Source of the DNA: an uncultured Bacteroidales bacterium
Lineage (GTDB): Bacteria > Bacteroidota > Bacteroidia > Bacteroidales > Paludibacteraceae
Reading direction: 5' to 3'
Assembly (NCBI GenBank): GCA_902766045.1
Contig: CACXCA010000051.1
Span: forward strand, 1-64,000
DNA length: 64,000 nucleotides
Position 1 is the stretch's first letter, and each line of letters opens with the position of its first letter. A model generated the notes under the pieces. It did not search any database. It saw nothing but the letters and a program-made list of their open reading frames with translations, and was not told the DNA's origin. Below, one piece after another: positions 1-9,610 of this stretch. The position numbers and the translations under genes are program-made.

Positions 1-23
1 ATGAATGTTATCATTTGGAATAT

Positions 24-731
24 ATGTCGTTGCCTAAAGATTTCTATTCTATAGCATACAATGATATGGATATTATGCAAAGATTTTGGAAAATCAACCA
101 TAACAATCTAACGCTTTGGAAATATCCCCATTGGGTGTTAGAAAACGGTGCCATAGAACATGAAGAATTTGGTGATAATCTAATAATGGATTTGGATGTT
201 TACTACATAACAGGGGAACAGAACATTAACATCTATATGTATCTAAACAAGGATGTTCCAACGTCTGAAACAGATATCATTTCTGATTCATTACACATTC
301 AAGTTATGGGAGATGGTGGTAGTAGAGGGGGGAATATGGGTTGGATTGTTGGCCAATTAAATGACTCCACGGAATTGATCCAATTAACACATACATTTTT
401 GGGCAGACATTTGGGCGTTTGGTGGAATGGTTGTGACCTGGAATTTGTTGCGGTAAGCCCACATAAAATTCAAATTATCACAGAACTTGGATATTACTCG
501 GAATATTGCGAGGAGGAAGATGAAGATACGGAAAAGGAGTATTGTTTTAAGAAAGAGATTTCCTGTTCGATTAGTAATCGGAAAACCAATGGGTTTTATG
601 AAATTGACGGAAAATGGGTTACAGAGGAGGACGATGATGATGGCAATAAACACGTGACGTCAAGTAGCTCGTGGGTACTCTATTATGATGGAGAGAAATT
701 TGTAAAGCGAGAGGTTGAAACGGTTGAATGA
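24..731 (+). CDS. Unknown protein, paralogue of the next gene
   Basis: I do not recognise a family. The product is acidic, about 235 residues, with no clear membrane segment in the part seen. It shares its whole C-terminal third with the following gene, including the motif pattern CSISxRxTNGFYEID and an almost identical last stretch ending YYDGEKFVKR. The reading frame is open to the left window edge, so the true start may lie outside; ATG at 24 is the first ATG in frame, and a TTG lies at 15. The two genes abut and probably form one transcript that came from tandem duplication. Function unknown. Confidence 0.6.
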   Translation: MSLPKDFYSIAYNDMDIMQRFWKINHNNLTLWKYPHWVLENGAIEHEEFGDNLIMDLDVYYITGEQNINIYMYLNKDVPTSETDIISDSLHIQVMGDGGSRGGNMGWIVGQLNDSTELIQLTHTFLGRHLGVWWNGCDLEFVAVSPHKIQIITELGYYSEYCEEEDEDTEKEYCFKKEISCSISNRKTNGFYEIDGKWVTEEDDDDGNKHVTSSSSWVLYYDGEKFVKREVETVE

Positions 732-771
732 CAATTTATCCAATAATAATTCATTAAAATCTTTATTTCTT

Positions 772-1434
772 ATGATTATTCGTTCCATCAAAATATATGT
801 CACACTTATCTTCTCTATGTTCTCCATGCTATGTGTGGCGGATGGAATAAGTGACCTCATCCATATAGATTTTGCAGATTCGGTTAACCATACATGTTTG
901 GGTATTGATGATGAAGGAGATACCATATATGTTTTTCTGATGAAATCAACGTCTGAATTCGAGATTATTGATTCTCTATGCCTTGATAAATCGAGCGAAG
1001 ATATTGAACGTCCGGAAGGAAATGGTTATGGTTATGAAAAGTTAGGAGAGCTAAATGACACCACCGAATTAGTTCGATTACGTTCTGATTTTTCTGTTTC
1101 CGTTCCTAATTATGTTTCGTGGAATCGATGTAAGACGTTCTTTATTATTGTAACTCCACATAAAATGCAATTAATCGAGAAACATGGTTATTACACAGAG
1201 AATTGGAGTAATGCTGATCCAGATGACCCCAAGAATGAGAAATGGGAAGTTGTTTACGAAAACTATTCCTGTTCAATTAGCGATCGGATAACCAACGGGT
1301 TTTATGAAATTGACGTAAAAAAGGTAACAGAGGAAGGTGATAATGATGATAATAGACACGTGACGTCAAGTAGCTCGTGGGTACTCTATTATGATGGAGA
1401 AAAATTTGTAAAACGGGACAAAAACGGAGAATAA
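772..1434 (+). CDS. Unknown protein with signal-like N-terminus, tandem paralogue
   Basis: Unknown family, about 220 residues. From ATG 772 the first 20 or so residues are hydrophobic and could be a signal peptide or membrane anchor (IKIYVTLIFSMFSMLCVADG). The frame can also be read from TTG 715, which would overlap the previous gene by 17 bases. The mature part resembles the previous protein, with shared blocks around WNxC, the VTPHKMQLI / VSPHKIQII segment, CSISxRxTNGFYEID and the nearly identical tail. At the DNA level the last 60 or so bases differ at only a few positions between the copies, while the 5' halves have diverged. That suggests gene conversion or recent selection on the tail. 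Confidence 0.6.
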   Translation: MIIRSIKIYVTLIFSMFSMLCVADGISDLIHIDFADSVNHTCLGIDDEGDTIYVFLMKSTSEFEIIDSLCLDKSSEDIERPEGNGYGYEKLGELNDTTELVRLRSDFSVSVPNYVSWNRCKTFFIIVTPHKMQLIEKHGYYTENWSNADPDDPKNEKWEVVYENYSCSISDRITNGFYEIDVKKVTEEGDNDDNRHVTSSSSWVLYYDGEKFVKRDKNGE

Positions 1435-1458
1435 GGGTGTTCCTATTTTATATAACGT

Positions 1459-2628
1459 ATGAAAAACAACGAGTTGATAGTAAAAAACGGACTGATATAT
1501 AGAGTGACAGGGGAAAAAACATGTGAAATCTATGGTTTTGAAAAAAGTAAATCACCAGTTTTCTTGGAAATATCAGGGTCTTCAGTGAGGTTAAAAGATG
1601 AAACCTACAAAATAAGCTCTATAAGGGAAGGGGCTTTTGAAGGATGTACAACACTCAAAAAACTTCGAGTCCTTTCAAGTGAAATAGGAGATAGAGCCTT
1701 CCGAAATTGTGTAAACCTAGAGGAAATTGTTTTATGCTTTCTGAAGAAGATTGGACGTTATGCTTTTCAAGGATGTGAAAAACTGGAAAAGTTGTCGCTT
1801 CCTACTGAATTAGAGGTGTTGGATGATGGTGCGTTTTCTTATTGTAAAAGATTGGGTTCTGTTTTTGTGAAATGTCATGTACAAAAGATTGGATACCGTG
1901 TGTTTGAATACTGTGATAGCTTAACTACAGTAATTATGGATTGTTATGTTCGGAGTCTGGACGAAGGAATATTCTACCATTGCAAAAATCTGGAAGCCGT
2001 ACACCTCCCTTATAATTTGATGTCGATAGGGGATCGAACATTCGGATATTGTGAGTCGCTAACGCAGATGACAATTCCACTTTCGTGTCGGAGCATTGCT
2101 GCGTCAGCATTTGAGGGTAGCCCCTGTGTGTGTGAACTATTCTCTCCTGTAAAAGAGTGTCAGACGATGGAGCATGATGAGAAGGAGATAGAAAAAGTCT
2201 CTCATTTGTTTGTTTCCAATTATCCAGAAAACAGCCATGCCAATCCATTTACGTATAAGTCGGACGATGTTAGCTATTTCATCTATTTGTCAAATCGAAC
2301 GAAATCATTCTCGATGATGACCCAAGAGAAGACGAAGATAGATCTCCTAGTCATGCCAGAAGAATTACAGATGGGTTATACGAATTTGGACATCTGCAGA
2401 CGCCTTTTCTTATTGAATAATGGTGTGCATTTGTTTGATAGTCAGGGAAGGGTGGGAAAGCAAATTGTTTTTTTCCTCTATCAGGATGGAGACTATGTTG
2501 TGAAAAACGTTGGCCTGTGTAAAGGCGTCAATGACGCATTATGGAAAGTGTGTGGTTTGAGATTGCAGGGGTATCATGTATATGCAGGAATTGGTGTTGA
2601 ATCCGTTGAGTCAATGCCTTGGCATTAG
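1459..2628 (+). CDS. BspA-type leucine-rich repeat protein
   Basis: 389 residues. Residues from about 50 to 230 hold seven or so BspA-type (LRR_5) repeats with the pattern I-G-x-x-A/V-F-x-x-C-x-x-L, for example IGDRAFRNC, IGRYAFQGC and IGDRTFGYC. The C-terminal 160 residues are not repeats and I do not recognise them. There is no N-terminal signal peptide, so unlike surface BspA proteins this one is predicted to stay in the cytoplasm. It follows the paralogous pair by 24 bases and may share their transcript. LRR_5 repeats usually serve protein-protein contact; the partner is unknown. Confidence 0.75.
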   Translation: MKNNELIVKNGLIYRVTGEKTCEIYGFEKSKSPVFLEISGSSVRLKDETYKISSIREGAFEGCTTLKKLRVLSSEIGDRAFRNCVNLEEIVLCFLKKIGRYAFQGCEKLEKLSLPTELEVLDDGAFSYCKRLGSVFVKCHVQKIGYRVFEYCDSLTTVIMDCYVRSLDEGIFYHCKNLEAVHLPYNLMSIGDRTFGYCESLTQMTIPLSCRSIAASAFEGSPCVCELFSPVKECQTMEHDEKEIEKVSHLFVSNYPENSHANPFTYKSDDVSYFIYLSNRTKSFSMMTQEKTKIDLLVMPEELQMGYTNLDICRRLFLLNNGVHLFDSQGRVGKQIVFFLYQDGDYVVKNVGLCKGVNDALWKVCGLRLQGYHVYAGIGVESVESMPWH

Positions 2629-2686
2629 AAATTGAGTTTTATGTTTATTTTCATATATTTGTACAGAAAACGTATTCTATTGACGT

Positions 2687-3634
2687 ATGGGAAAGCAAGT
2701 AGTGGCAATAACAGGAGCCGCAGGAAATTTAGGAAGTATTTTGGCGGAGGGACTTCTCTCCGACGATGTTGAGTTGCATCTTCTTTGGCATAAGAGACCC
2801 TTGCCAGATTCTTTGTTGAACAGTGAGAAAGTGAAACCCTTCCAAATAGATTTGAGGGATGTTAGTACAATCGAAGCTTCATTACAAGGAGTCGATACGG
2901 TTATCCATTTTGCAGGAATCCTTTTCATGGGGAATCCAGAGAAGTTTCTTCCGACTACCAACACCCGATATTTTTCAAATTTGCTTCAAGCAGCGAGAAC
3001 AGCGGGAGTTAAGAAGGTGGTGCTATTCAGTTTCCCACATGTGGAGGGAGAGACGACACCTGAGCATCCTGCGACGGGACGGTTGGATGGAACACCCAAT
3101 TCAGCACATGCGAGGACACGTTTGGAGGAGGAGAAGTTGCTGATGGCAGAAACGGGATTTGAGAAGGTGATACTACGTTGTGGAATGGTCTATGGAAAAG
3201 GAATTCTTATGATTGATGCGGCACATTGGTTTTCAAAATATTATCTATTGGGTATATGGAAAGAGCCTAATTATATACATCTTATTTCCACGGCGGATTA
3301 TGTAGCCGCAACAAAAGCAGCCATTCTCTCACCGACGGCATCGGGCATCTATCATCTAGGAGACGAAGGCGTTCAGACGCTCAAGGAGTTTCTGGATGAA
3401 GCGACGAAGGAGTGGCATACGCACCGACCATGGGTGATGCCGATGTGGATGATCCGTACAGCCGCATGGGTTTTCGAGAAAGTGTCGCTGCTCACAGGCT
3501 GTAGAGCACCACTGACACAAGATTTCATCACCATCGGCAAAGTGTCTTATTATGGCGATACAAGACGAATGCGGGAAGAGTTGTTGCCGGAATTGAAATA
3601 TAAGACGGTTAGGGAGGGGATACATACGGTGTAG
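2687..3634 (+). CDS. Atypical extended SDR, NAD(P)-binding sugar-epimerase-like protein
   Basis: 315 residues. The N-terminus VVAITGAAGNLGS is the TGxxGxxG dinucleotide-binding loop of extended short-chain dehydrogenases. The strand with DTVIHFAG near residues 70-77 is the next conserved Rossmann element. The usual catalytic YxxxK is not visible; at the expected place the sequence reads HARTRLEEEKLL, so it may be an atypical SDR that binds the cofactor without standard epimerase chemistry. The substrate cannot be told. The start gives the glycine motif at the usual distance from the N-terminus. Confidence 0.75.
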   Translation: MGKQVVAITGAAGNLGSILAEGLLSDDVELHLLWHKRPLPDSLLNSEKVKPFQIDLRDVSTIEASLQGVDTVIHFAGILFMGNPEKFLPTTNTRYFSNLLQAARTAGVKKVVLFSFPHVEGETTPEHPATGRLDGTPNSAHARTRLEEEKLLMAETGFEKVILRCGMVYGKGILMIDAAHWFSKYYLLGIWKEPNYIHLISTADYVAATKAAILSPTASGIYHLGDEGVQTLKEFLDEATKEWHTHRPWVMPMWMIRTAAWVFEKVSLLTGCRAPLTQDFITIGKVSYYGDTRRMREELLPELKYKTVREGIHTV

Positions 3635-3672
3635 TATTATGAATCAAAAGTTGTATTGGATGGAGTCGATTG

Positions 3673-4179
3673 TTATATAGATGGATTGGTTAGTGCCATA
3701 AATGGTAAAACGAAAGAGGTAAGAGTTAATGTGATTGCTATGATTTTAAGTGGCAGTGATTTGGCTTTTTCAATTAGGTAAGCACAGAGAATGAAATATG
3801 CACAGTTTGCTAATAATAAAAGGAAAATCCTCATGTTGAATCCAATTAACAGACAATTGAATGCAAAAGATATTGTCATAATGATGGCTATTCCGTAACA
3901 TAAGGCTTTAAATGGACGAAGATTTGTGATCAGAGAAATCAATATTGTCCAAATAATAAATGCACTAAACATTGCAAACATCATTAAAAATCCTCCGCCA
4001 AGAGCATCACCATCAGATGGAAATTTTACTATTATTCCAATGACAGAACTTGGAATGATAGAAATTGAAAATGATGTGGCTAACGCAGCAAATGCCAGTT
4101 TGCGCTTTGTGAAATTGGGGTTTGAAACAAAGCCATATACTATAAAAGCTATAAATGCCAGAAAGAAGATTATTCCCAT
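3673..4179 (-). CDS. Small integral membrane protein, unknown function
   Basis: 168 residues, strongly hydrophobic, with about five likely membrane segments starting at the N-terminus (IIFFLAFIAFIVYGF). No family is recognised. It lies on the opposite strand to the SDR gene and convergent with it; the stops are about 40 bases apart. Nothing nearby indicates a function. Confidence 0.55.
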   Translation of the reverse strand: MGIIFFLAFIAFIVYGFVSNPNFTKRKLAFAALATSFSISIIPSSVIGIIVKFPSDGDALGGGFLMMFAMFSAFIIWTILISLITNLRPFKALCYGIAIIMTISFAFNCLLIGFNMRIFLLLLANCAYFILCAYLIEKAKSLPLKIIAITLTLTSFVLPFMALTNPSI

Positions 4180-4245
4180 AAGCGATATTTGTTATATACA
4201 CTTAATCCATAGCCTCATAAAACCGTAAAGCACAATAAAGGATGC

Positions 4246-4446
4246 TTATCCCTTCGTTTGACGTAATAACTTTATAACTGCATTTATGTTAGAATCCATT
4301 TGCCAAACAGCAAACTTGTCTCCAACAAAAAGTGTGATTTGGAATTGTTTATGTAAACCTACAGAAAATATGCTTTTATAAACATGGTAAAGGTACAAAT
4401 TTAATCTAACAAAATCACTCTTTTTTGGAAGGTCCTTTTCAATCAT
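4246..4446 (-). CDS. Small hypothetical protein downstream of the KAP NTPase
   Basis: 66 codons from ATG 4446. The start overlaps, as ATGA, the stop of an overlapping open frame at 4443-4676 whose last 40 residues lie outside the KAP gene. Both pieces are rich in aromatic residues and could be two coupled small genes or one gene split by a frameshift. No family is recognised. The 4180-4557 stretch otherwise holds no clear gene. Confidence 0.3.
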   Translation of the reverse strand: MIEKDLPKKSDFVRLNLYLYHVYKSIFSVGLHKQFQITLFVGDKFAVWQMDSNINAVIKLLRQTKG

Positions 4447-4557
4447 GGAGTATTTCTACGCTCTTTTGTCCAAAACATGACAAAGTAATTTCCTTCATCA
4501 AACAAACCGTTATTTTCTCGCCAATATAAAGTAATGCTATAGGGAAATGCATAAATT

Positions 4558-7239
4558 TCAACTGGTGGTTTTCTTCTTTTTCCCCTTGCCGTTTTTCTTA
4601 GTATGGTGATTCGCCTTAGTGTTTTGTTCATGGATTTCAACAGGTATAATAGTATCTTCTGCGTTCTTTCCATCAATTTTCTCCTTCACGAAGCATCTAC
4701 TCTTGAATTTCTTCAATTTATCGTCTTCTTCTCTATAATATTTATAATAAGAACTACCAAAATACATTTGCATATGATTTTCATATGTTTCTTCTATGTG
4801 AGCATAATATTCATTTTCTTCATCTGGATTGTCAAAGACTGGCTCTTCTCGTTTGAAAATGTTTCCAAATGCTTTGTCAAATTCCTCAAACGTTGGTTTG
4901 TCTTCTTTTGATGCGAAATGTTCTATTATAACATCGTAGGCCAACTGTTTATATTCATAGGAATTGTTAGATGCCATGTCATCTCTTACAATTACACAGC
5001 AACTCTCAAACATATATGCCAAATCGCCTTTCCCCGTCAAAACATCTAATGCTGTGAATTCTGAATTTGCAATAAGATAAGTTTCCATAACATTAACAAG
5101 TAATGACTCTATTTCATTGTTACTTATCACTAACTCATGAAAAGGCTCTTCTCTCCCGTACACGTCAGAGCAAATAGTTGTATAAAGTCTATGTAACAGT
5201 CTACCTAACACCAATAGTTCTTTTGAATCATTTTTTGATATTTTTTCTTTAAACCAATTAAGAACTATATCATGTGTGATTTTCTCTATCTCTATGCCAT
5301 TAGTATAAAGCTCATTCCACAGCATTTTTTTTACTTCCTGCCAAATCAGAATATACTTGTAAGAAGATATGAGCATTGCAAAACTTAGTAATCCATGTAT
5401 ATAAGTCTTAAGTTTATTGTCATCTAATTGACATGCTGATATATGTTTAAATTGATAGGCTATTGAATTAAGGTACTTTCCACTGTCAATCCATTTTTTT
5501 ACTCTGATATAAGGGGGGTCTTTTGCTTCAAACAATTCATTCATTTCTCGTATTGATAGTTTAAAAGGAGACACGCTCAAAGTAAAGTACTTGTCGTAAT
5601 TTTCTGTATAACATATACTTTGTTTAATTTTTTTGACGTGTTTACCAAACAGTTTCTCAAGAATCTTTGGCGTTTTCTCTTTCCAGAATGGCTCACCATT
5701 AAATGTATCATTATAAACTTCTTCTTTATTGACAGGAAATAAAATACCTTTCTTAATCCAAAACCTATCTTCATATTGATAAAGAAGTACGTTCGCATCA
5801 TAAGCAAGCACATCATAACTCTTCTTATCATACACTTGTAGCAGCTCCAACCAAAAAATATCCAATGCTTTCAATTCTCCCTTTGTCATTTCTCCCAAAT
5901 AGGCTATGTATAACATATATAGTCTCGCAAAACGCTTCGTCCTTCTATAATTATCAAGAATTCTTAAAATTAGCTCTTTGTCATCGGAATCAAAATGAGA
6001 AAACAATTTTTTTGTAAAATCTTTGTCGAGACTATTTTGGGCATCAATTTCATCATATAATACTTCCCAAATCAGATGTTCCTCCACTTTGGGCAAATGG
6101 ACTTCTATGGAAAATATTTTCTCAAGGTATGCAGATGAATCCTTTATATTTTTTTCCTCAAGCACACATGTTACATATTCCTTGTCATACGCAACTATAT
6201 AAATCACATTACTCAGATCGGCAGTATTACGGATAAGACGTAACACTTCAAATACTTCATCTCTTTCTAATCTGTCGATATCATCAATAATAACAACAAC
6301 AGGATTAGGCAGTTTTGAGAACTTCTGTGATAATGTTTTTTTCTTTTCAAAAAGACTTTCCTGTTTAGTGGAAAGTAAAAAATCCAATGAAGCCCATGGG
6401 TGCGAGGAAATGGCTAAACTTCCAATATAGCGCGAATATTCTTTGATGGGATTAGACAATCTACTATATATAGGAGATAGTTGATGACGTAGAGAGGCAA
6501 AGAAGTCATTTGTAACTTGCTCTGGAGAACTACACATCCATGGGTTAAACTTTACAATATTGGCGTGCTCTTTAATGTTTTCCTCAAGTTCATCTAAAAA
6601 TCTAGTTTTCCCAACTCCCCATTCTCCTGTCACCCCTAAAGCAAAAGATTGGGCAGTTATATCTGTCTTCAATAATCTATCAACAATCTCTTTTGCATAA
6701 TTTTTTAATGACTCTGATATATCTACTTCTGAGTTGTTATCATTGGAGAAACCTTTAGCTTGACAATCTGTTGTTTTTGTTTGAAGATCTTTTTTCGAAC
6801 AGTATTTCCTCCACACAATTAATAAATATCTAGCTACAGCGATAACAAAAATAAAAACAAACAGAGCTGACAAGAAACATCTGTAGTCTAAGTCTAAGAA
6901 AATCTTAGCATACGTAACTTGACTTTTATCTGAGAATAAAATTACAATTCCTAATACTGCAAGAATTGGTCGATAGAGACGAATATCTCTATCCTCTACA
7001 ATTTTACAAATCCAACGAAAAAACACACATAGAATAACAATACAAATTGGAATATTAATCCATGGACAACCGTTAAGCACTTCATAGAGACGCTTAAGCC
7101 ATATACCATTCTCATCTTTACTATACCAATTATAAAACACGGGGGCAAAACCTATCGACACAAAAATCAACAAAAACAAACCTGCGTTCAACAATAGCTC
7201 TAACTTATTTTTTTCTATTTTTTCTTTTATTGATGTCAT
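4558..7239 (-). CDS. KAP family P-loop NTPase with membrane segments
   Basis: 893 residues. The N-terminal 145 residues contain about four hydrophobic membrane segments. The NTPase core follows, with Walker A GEWGVGKT at 205-212 and Walker B VVVIIDDIDR at about 315-324, both typical of KAP NTPases (kinase D-interacting substrate/ARMS, AbiF, PifA group). The large C-terminal half is unassigned and ends in a Lys-rich tail (KKNGKGKKKK). KAP ATPases are membrane-tethered signalling or phage-exclusion proteins. Here the gene sits beside a Fic gene and unknown small ORFs, a setting compatible with defence. It has its own ATG at 7239 and is followed only by a very small ORF. Confidence 0.85.
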   Translation of the reverse strand: MTSIKEKIEKNKLELLLNAGLFLLIFVSIGFAPVFYNWYSKDENGIWLKRLYEVLNGCPWINIPICIVILCVFFRWICKIVEDRDIRLYRPILAVLGIVILFSDKSQVTYAKIFLDLDYRCFLSALFVFIFVIAVARYLLIVWRKYCSKKDLQTKTTDCQAKGFSNDNNSEVDISESLKNYAKEIVDRLLKTDITAQSFALGVTGEWGVGKTRFLDELEENIKEHANIVKFNPWMCSSPEQVTNDFFASLRHQLSPIYSRLSNPIKEYSRYIGSLAISSHPWASLDFLLSTKQESLFEKKKTLSQKFSKLPNPVVVIIDDIDRLERDEVFEVLRLIRNTADLSNVIYIVAYDKEYVTCVLEEKNIKDSSAYLEKIFSIEVHLPKVEEHLIWEVLYDEIDAQNSLDKDFTKKLFSHFDSDDKELILRILDNYRRTKRFARLYMLYIAYLGEMTKGELKALDIFWLELLQVYDKKSYDVLAYDANVLLYQYEDRFWIKKGILFPVNKEEVYNDTFNGEPFWKEKTPKILEKLFGKHVKKIKQSICYTENYDKYFTLSVSPFKLSIREMNELFEAKDPPYIRVKKWIDSGKYLNSIAYQFKHISACQLDDNKLKTYIHGLLSFAMLISSYKYILIWQEVKKMLWNELYTNGIEIEKITHDIVLNWFKEKISKNDSKELLVLGRLLHRLYTTICSDVYGREEPFHELVISNNEIESLLVNVMETYLIANSEFTALDVLTGKGDLAYMFESCCVIVRDDMASNNSYEYKQLAYDVIIEHFASKEDKPTFEEFDKAFGNIFKREEPVFDNPDEENEYYAHIEETYENHMQMYFGSSYYKYYREEDDKLKKFKSRCFVKEKIDGKNAEDTIIPVEIHEQNTKANHHTKKNGKGKKKKTTS

Positions 7240-7313
7240 TTAAGTTACTCTATTTAATTTTTTACTTCACAAAATTAGCATTTGTGCATTTATATCATAA
7301 TATCAATGGCATA

Positions 7314-8381
7314 TTACTGCGTCACAAACACCCTCCAACTCCCCTCTTTCTCACCTCGCTCCACATACTTCTTCTGAATCAATTGATCCTGTAGTTTCTG
7401 AATGGCAGCAATGCTGATGCCTGTCACCTCTTTCATATCTGCTAAAGTTAGAGTTGGCTCTGTACGCATTGCATTCAGGATCTTCGTATAGCTGGGCGTG
7501 CGGAATGCAATCCGTTCACCGTCGTACCACCACACGTTTTCATCTTTCTCTCTCACAAACAGCACATCATTGTAAACCTCCGTAGCCACCAACTCATTAA
7601 AATACTTTAGAAACGATCGAATATCCTTGATGTCCGCATGAGCGCCATCGCTGGGAACTGGACCAACTTCTAAATCTGTCTGATGAAGAGCCTCCAGATA
7701 CTCACTCTTTTTACGGCTACGAACTACTATCATTGGATAGTCGTGACGTGTCAGAATGAAGTTCATCATCAAACGTGCTATACGTCCGTTGCCGTCTTCA
7801 AACGGGTGAATGCGAATATACCTATAGTGGAACAATGCAGCCAATTCTACTGGAGAAAGTTTTCCTTCCTGCTCTGCTTTGTTATACCAGTCCACCAAGT
7901 CCGTCATCAAACCAGGAGTCTCCTCTGGCGAAGCGTATTCGAACCGATCTCCATAACGAGTGATGACACTGTTAGGACGTGTTTTATATTGACCTGCATG
8001 AATCACATAGCTGGTTTGTACTCCACCTGGTAAATTTCGATATACAGTATAGTCCTCACGAAGCAGTGTCTTATGCAACGTACGGATAAAGTTCTGTGTC
8101 AGTGGTAACTCCTTCACAGCAGCCTCTTCGGACATCATTCGCAAACCCACGTTACTCGCAGTCATTTCCTGTACATCTCGAACATCTGCTTCACCTATCA
8201 CCTTACCAAAGAGCAACAAGATTTCAGTCTGACCATAAGTCAACGTGTTACCTTCAATGTGGTTGCTATTGTAATTGAAATCCACAGTGAAACGACGACT
8301 CAACCTATCTCTATCCTTCTCCGATAGTGGCTGTATATCTTGCCAAGCCGCCAACGCTTTCTTTATATTAAGATATCTCAT
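7314..8381 (-). CDS. Fic family protein, probable AMPylating enzyme
   Basis: 355 residues. The Fic core HPFEDGNGR is complete at 192-200, with the catalytic His and the anion-binding loop. The N-terminal motif SNHIEG at 39-44 fits the inhibitory helix signature [S/T]xxxE[G/N], making this a class II Fic with its antitoxin-like helix built in. The C-terminal 80 residues look like a winged helix (ITLTLADMKEVTG-like), common in bacterial Fic regulators. Fic domains transfer AMP or another nucleotide to target proteins. The gene stands alone, divergent from the 8581 gene, with palindromic sites in the shared upstream region. Confidence 0.9.
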   Translation of the reverse strand: MRYLNIKKALAAWQDIQPLSEKDRDRLSRRFTVDFNYNSNHIEGNTLTYGQTEILLLFGKVIGEADVRDVQEMTASNVGLRMMSEEAAVKELPLTQNFIRTLHKTLLREDYTVYRNLPGGVQTSYVIHAGQYKTRPNSVITRYGDRFEYASPEETPGLMTDLVDWYNKAEQEGKLSPVELAALFHYRYIRIHPFEDGNGRIARLMMNFILTRHDYPMIVVRSRKKSEYLEALHQTDLEVGPVPSDGAHADIKDIRSFLKYFNELVATEVYNDVLFVREKDENVWWYDGERIAFRTPSYTKILNAMRTEPTLTLADMKEVTGISIAAIQKLQDQLIQKKYVERGEKEGSWRVFVTQ

Positions 8382-8402
8382 ACGATTGCAAATGTTTCAA
8401 TT

Positions 8403-8457
8403 GACGTTGTAAAGATACAAAAAGTTTTGAAAAAGGTTGTAACACTACAACCTTTTT
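8403..8457. promoter_or_regulatory. Two palindromic sites between the Fic gene and the 8581 gene
   Basis: A dyad GTTGTAaagaTACAA lies at 8406-8420 and a longer one centred on GTTGTAACACTACAAC lies at 8430-8457, flanked by A and T runs. On the minus strand a possible -7 box TATCTTTA (8410-8417) falls inside the first dyad, and the second would cover the -33 region of the Fic promoter. I infer an operator for a repressor of the Fic gene. The longer dyad could also act as a hairpin. Confidence 0.5.
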
Positions 8458-8580
8458 GTATATATTTTCTATTTTTCCTCCCTCACATCATATTCAACAA
8501 TCCAAACAATTGTATATATTTACAAATATTATCTACTGCCTCGGCAAATAGATTATACGCAGAAAATAAAAACAAAAGCC

Positions 8581-9396
8581 ATGGGATGGGATGTAGTACA
8601 AATAGGACTTGGGCATGACCTGCCCGTTAATGATCCATATAAAACCGCCCAAGAGATAGCCAAAAGAATGGAGCGGAATGTCACACTCGCTTATTACAAA
8701 AAATACGAGTATGATATTGCAAGTAATGTCGTACATTACAAAAGAGAGCCGGAATTAATTGAGCTGGGAAGATACGAAGTGGACAATACTAAGAGTAGCC
8801 CACTACTGATAACTGTCGCAAACTATCAGGCGAAGCAGATACTGGATTTAGTAGGAATAGACAAATTTTACAAAGCAACTTTCACGAATGATTTGGCAAG
8901 AATCATACTGCATGAGACGAAAGAGCCCTTCGAACTATACGAAATAGAGGATGATGAGAGGAACTTAGGCATTCGTATCTTCAAAGAAAACGTAGATCTT
9001 GACATATACATTCGGGAAAGATGGAACCATTGGGAAAGAGCATTCCATCAACCAGACGAAAACAGAGAATGGCTGCACGATTACCGGATACAGATATATA
9101 ATCGAGCAAAGCTGTTTGGATGCAAGGATGTGATTATCTGTGCCGACCAAGGCCCGACAGAATCAATCTTCGACAATCTCAATTACACCGCAGATCGTCT
9201 AAGGGAATATGCACGGACCTATGAATACCTCAATGGATACGCCGGTTGGGACTCCCACGAAGTCGAAGAATGGAAGAAGGAAGCGAAACACATTATGTTC
9301 TCATCTGTGTTTCAGGGACAAATCAACCTGTCAGACACCGATTTCGTGGAGGTCATTTACGATGATTTTAGGGATCTCATCAACCCTAAAAACTGA
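8581..9396 (+). CDS. Unknown protein, 271 residues
   Basis: I do not recognise this family. The protein has no signal peptide or membrane segment and is rich in Tyr, Trp, Asp and Glu. It begins GWDVVQIGLGHDLPV and has a basic, aromatic middle part (YIRERWNHWERAFHQ). It is transcribed away from the Fic gene across a region with two palindromes, and a strong terminator follows 20 bases after its stop. Placement next to Fic and KAP genes suggests a role in the same accessory cluster, but that is inference only. Confidence 0.6.
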   Translation: MGWDVVQIGLGHDLPVNDPYKTAQEIAKRMERNVTLAYYKKYEYDIASNVVHYKREPELIELGRYEVDNTKSSPLLITVANYQAKQILDLVGIDKFYKATFTNDLARIILHETKEPFELYEIEDDERNLGIRIFKENVDLDIYIRERWNHWERAFHQPDENREWLHDYRIQIYNRAKLFGCKDVIICADQGPTESIFDNLNYTADRLREYARTYEYLNGYAGWDSHEVEEWKKEAKHIMFSSVFQGQINLSDTDFVEVIYDDFRDLINPKN

Positions 9397-9416
9397 GCGG
9401 CAAGCATACTCATAAA

Positions 9417-9459
9417 CCACGAAAAAGGTTGTAACGTCACAACCTTTTCGTGGTTTTTT
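9417..9459 (+). terminator. Intrinsic terminator after the 8581 gene
   Basis: An inverted repeat with arms CCACGAAAAAGGTTGT and ACAACCTTTTCGTGG is followed by TTTTTT. The core GGTTGTnACgTnACAACC also occurs at 8430 and 30005. Confidence 0.8.
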
Positions 9460-9610
9460 CAGTAACCTCCTTCGCACATCCTCCGTTTCGCCACGTATGT
9501 ACGAGGGTACAGATAGTGTTTCCAAGACGCTTTTTTCTTCAATTTGCAAAGTCTATTGCATAAAAAACATACAATTTTATGCAGTACAAAGTAATTATTG
9601 CATAAAAAAT

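Noticed and set aside
715-771. Upstream TTG start for the second paralogue
   Set aside because: It would add a polar Asn-rich stretch before the signal-like segment and overlap the previous gene; ATG 772 places the hydrophobic segment at the N-terminus.
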